This document shows, one piece after another, positions 12,757 to 13,806 of a stretch of 13,806 bases of DNA (position 1 is its first letter; every line of letters starts with the position of its first letter). The stretch is from an uncultured Eubacteriales bacterium (lineage in GTDB: Bacteria; Bacillota; Clostridia; Oscillospirales; Oscillospiraceae): assembly GCA_900546295.1 (NCBI GenBank), contig URCK01000047.1, positions 1-13,806 of the forward strand. Reading direction: 5' to 3'. The position numbers were made by a program, and so were the translations under genes. The notes beneath the pieces were generated by a model. That model was not told the DNA's origin and ran no database searches. It saw only the letters and a program-made list of their open reading frames with translations.

Positions 12757-13806
12757 TCAAATGAGCGACAGCTGCTTGTCGTCGCTGTCCTCCGTTTTGA
12801 GCAGTGCGCCCGTTGCCGGGATGCTGCGCCCGCGATAGCGGGCAAGATCGGTGATGCCCGTCTCCTCGGGCAGACGCACCGTGTCGAGCGTGAACCTCTT
12901 TTTGAGCGTCAAAAGCGCGACGCCCTGCGTCGTGCGCGTGCTCTTCACGCCCAGCAGCGCCGTATTGACGATGAGTACGCGCGGTTCGGTCGAATAGACG
13001 GCGATCTCGCGGTCTTCTTTGATATGCAGCATCGCGCGAAGCGGGCTTTTGTCGCTGTAGGCGCCGGTGAGACGGCGGCGGTTCGAGGTCGTCTTGTAGG
13101 CGGAAAGCTCCACCTTGGCGGCCTTGCCGTTTTCAAAGAAAAAGATCATATATCCGCTGTAGTCGCCCGGCAGCACCATGCCCGCGACGCTCTCGCCCTC
13201 GTCCATGCCGAGCTTTGAGGGCAGATAGTCGCCGAGAAGGCTCGCCTTGCCGTCTGCAAAGTCGCTCGCGCGTATCTTGTAGACCTGCGCACGGTCGGTA
13301 AAGAACATCAGCTCGGCAGCGTTGCTGCTCTCCACGCTCACGCGCAGGCTGTCGTCCTCCTTGAACTTCTGCTCGCCGGACATGCGCAGCGACTGCGGCG
13401 TGATCTTTTTGAAGTAGCCCTGCTGCGACAAAAAGAGCGTGACGGGATAATCCTCGATCATATCCTCCGCCGCCTCTTCCTCTTCGACAAAGTCGTAGAG
13501 GATGCCGGTACGGCGGGGCTCGGCGTACTTCTTGCGCACTTCTTCAAGCTCTCTCACGATGATCTTGCGGATGCGCGAGGGACGCGCGAGCGTATCCTCA
13601 AGGTCTTCGATCTCCGACTCCAGAGAAGTCGTTTCCTCCACGCGCTTTAAGATATACTCGCGGTTGATGTTGCGCAGCTTGATCTCGGCAACATATTCCG
13701 CCTGCACCTGGTCGATGCCAAAGCCGATCATCAGGTTCGGCACAACATCCGCTTCCTTCTCCGTCTCGCGGATGATCTTGATGGCCTTGTCGATGTCGAG
13801 CAGGAT
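12757..13806 (-). CDS. Type IIA topoisomerase subunit A (GyrA/ParC), C-terminal part; start outside window
   Basis: The frame is open to the window edge, so 349 C-terminal residues are visible and the N-terminal half, with the catalytic tyrosine, lies beyond. The first visible residues (ILLDIDKAIKIIRETEKEAD) followed by GFGIDQVQAEYVAEIKLRNINREYILKR, then SLESEIEDLEDTLA and AEPRRTGILYDF, are the end of the breakage-reunion and coiled-coil region. After that come repeated beta-pinwheel blades (YPVTLFLSQQGYFKKITPQS, AELMFFTDRAQVYKI, GYMIFFFENGKAAKVELSAY, VLIVNTALLG). I see no canonical GyrA box (QRRGGKG) in the C-terminal domain, which favours a ParC-like decatenase over gyrase. The subunit pairs with a GyrB/ParE ATPase that is not in view. 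The codon at 13741-13743 is an internal GTG and not a start. Confidence 0.92.
   Translation of the reverse strand: MLLDIDKAIKIIRETEKEADVVPNLMIGFGIDQVQAEYVAEIKLRNINREYILKRVEETTSLESEIEDLEDTLARPSRIRKIIVRELEEVRKKYAEPRRTGILYDFVEEEEAAEDMIEDYPVTLFLSQQGYFKKITPQSLRMSGEQKFKEDDSLRVSVESSNAAELMFFTDRAQVYKIRASDFADGKASLLGDYLPSKLGMDEGESVAGMVLPGDYSGYMIFFFENGKAAKVELSAYKTTSNRRRLTGAYSDKSPLRAMLHIKEDREIAVYSTEPRVLIVNTALLGVKSTRTTQGVALLTLKKRFTLDTVRLPEETGITDLARYRGRSIPATGALLKTEDSDDKQLSLI

Noticed and set aside
11974..13218. 414-codon plus-strand open frame across yitT and the topoisomerase gene
   Set aside because: It spans two clearly recognised minus-strand genes and their intergenic gap, with shadow-frame composition and no start signals.
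13741..13743. GTG as the start of the topoisomerase gene
   Set aside because: The frame continues upstream to the window edge with conserved family sequence, so this is an internal valine codon.

Overview
The window is GC-rich (roughly 60%), with strong AGGAGG-type ribosome binding sites, ECF and YitT-type membrane proteins, a two-component SufCB pair and no outer-membrane genes. Protein content and base composition suggest a high-GC member of the Clostridia, most like the Oscillospiraceae (Ruminococcaceae). This is inferred from family resemblance only; no 16S rRNA or marker search was possible. The genes look chromosomal, and I see no phage, IS element, CRISPR array, tRNA or rRNA.

Layout. 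(1) Bases 1-1563 (+): the end of a SufC-like ATPase and a short SufB/SufD-like scaffold, a minimal Fe-S cluster assembly pair, closed by a perfectly palindromic bidirectional terminator. (2) 1630-2773 (-): an ECF transporter S component followed by a YwlG/TIGR01440 protein. An inverted repeat covers the region upstream of the -10. (3) 2927-3373 (-): a small helical protein with an acidic tail and its own promoter. (4) 3491-6024: glycerol kinase (-) divergent from a monoacylglycerol-lipase-like alpha/beta hydrolase (+), a pair that could supply and use glycerol. (5) 6043-7293: a CmpB-family membrane protein (-) divergent from a family 4 uracil-DNA glycosylase (+). (6) 7368-10460 (+): a three-gene ABC importer of the TrpXYZ type (lipoprotein, permease, ATPase). 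(7) 10536-13806 (-): the C-terminal half of a type IIA topoisomerase A subunit, then YitT, a LUD-domain protein and an uncharacterised lipoprotein. These are closely spaced and end at another bidirectional terminator.

The most interesting element is the leader of the ABC importer. A near-consensus promoter (7368-7396) drives a transcript encoding a 31-residue peptide (7428-7523) with six tyrosines and one phenylalanine within nine codons. The peptide stop codon lies two bases before a possible antiterminator arm, and a strong intrinsic terminator (7573-7613) follows before the transporter genes. This is the architecture of ribosome-mediated transcription attenuation. It predicts that the importer is induced when charged tRNA-Tyr is scarce, so tyrosine is a likely substrate. 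No T-box or riboswitch consensus is visible there.
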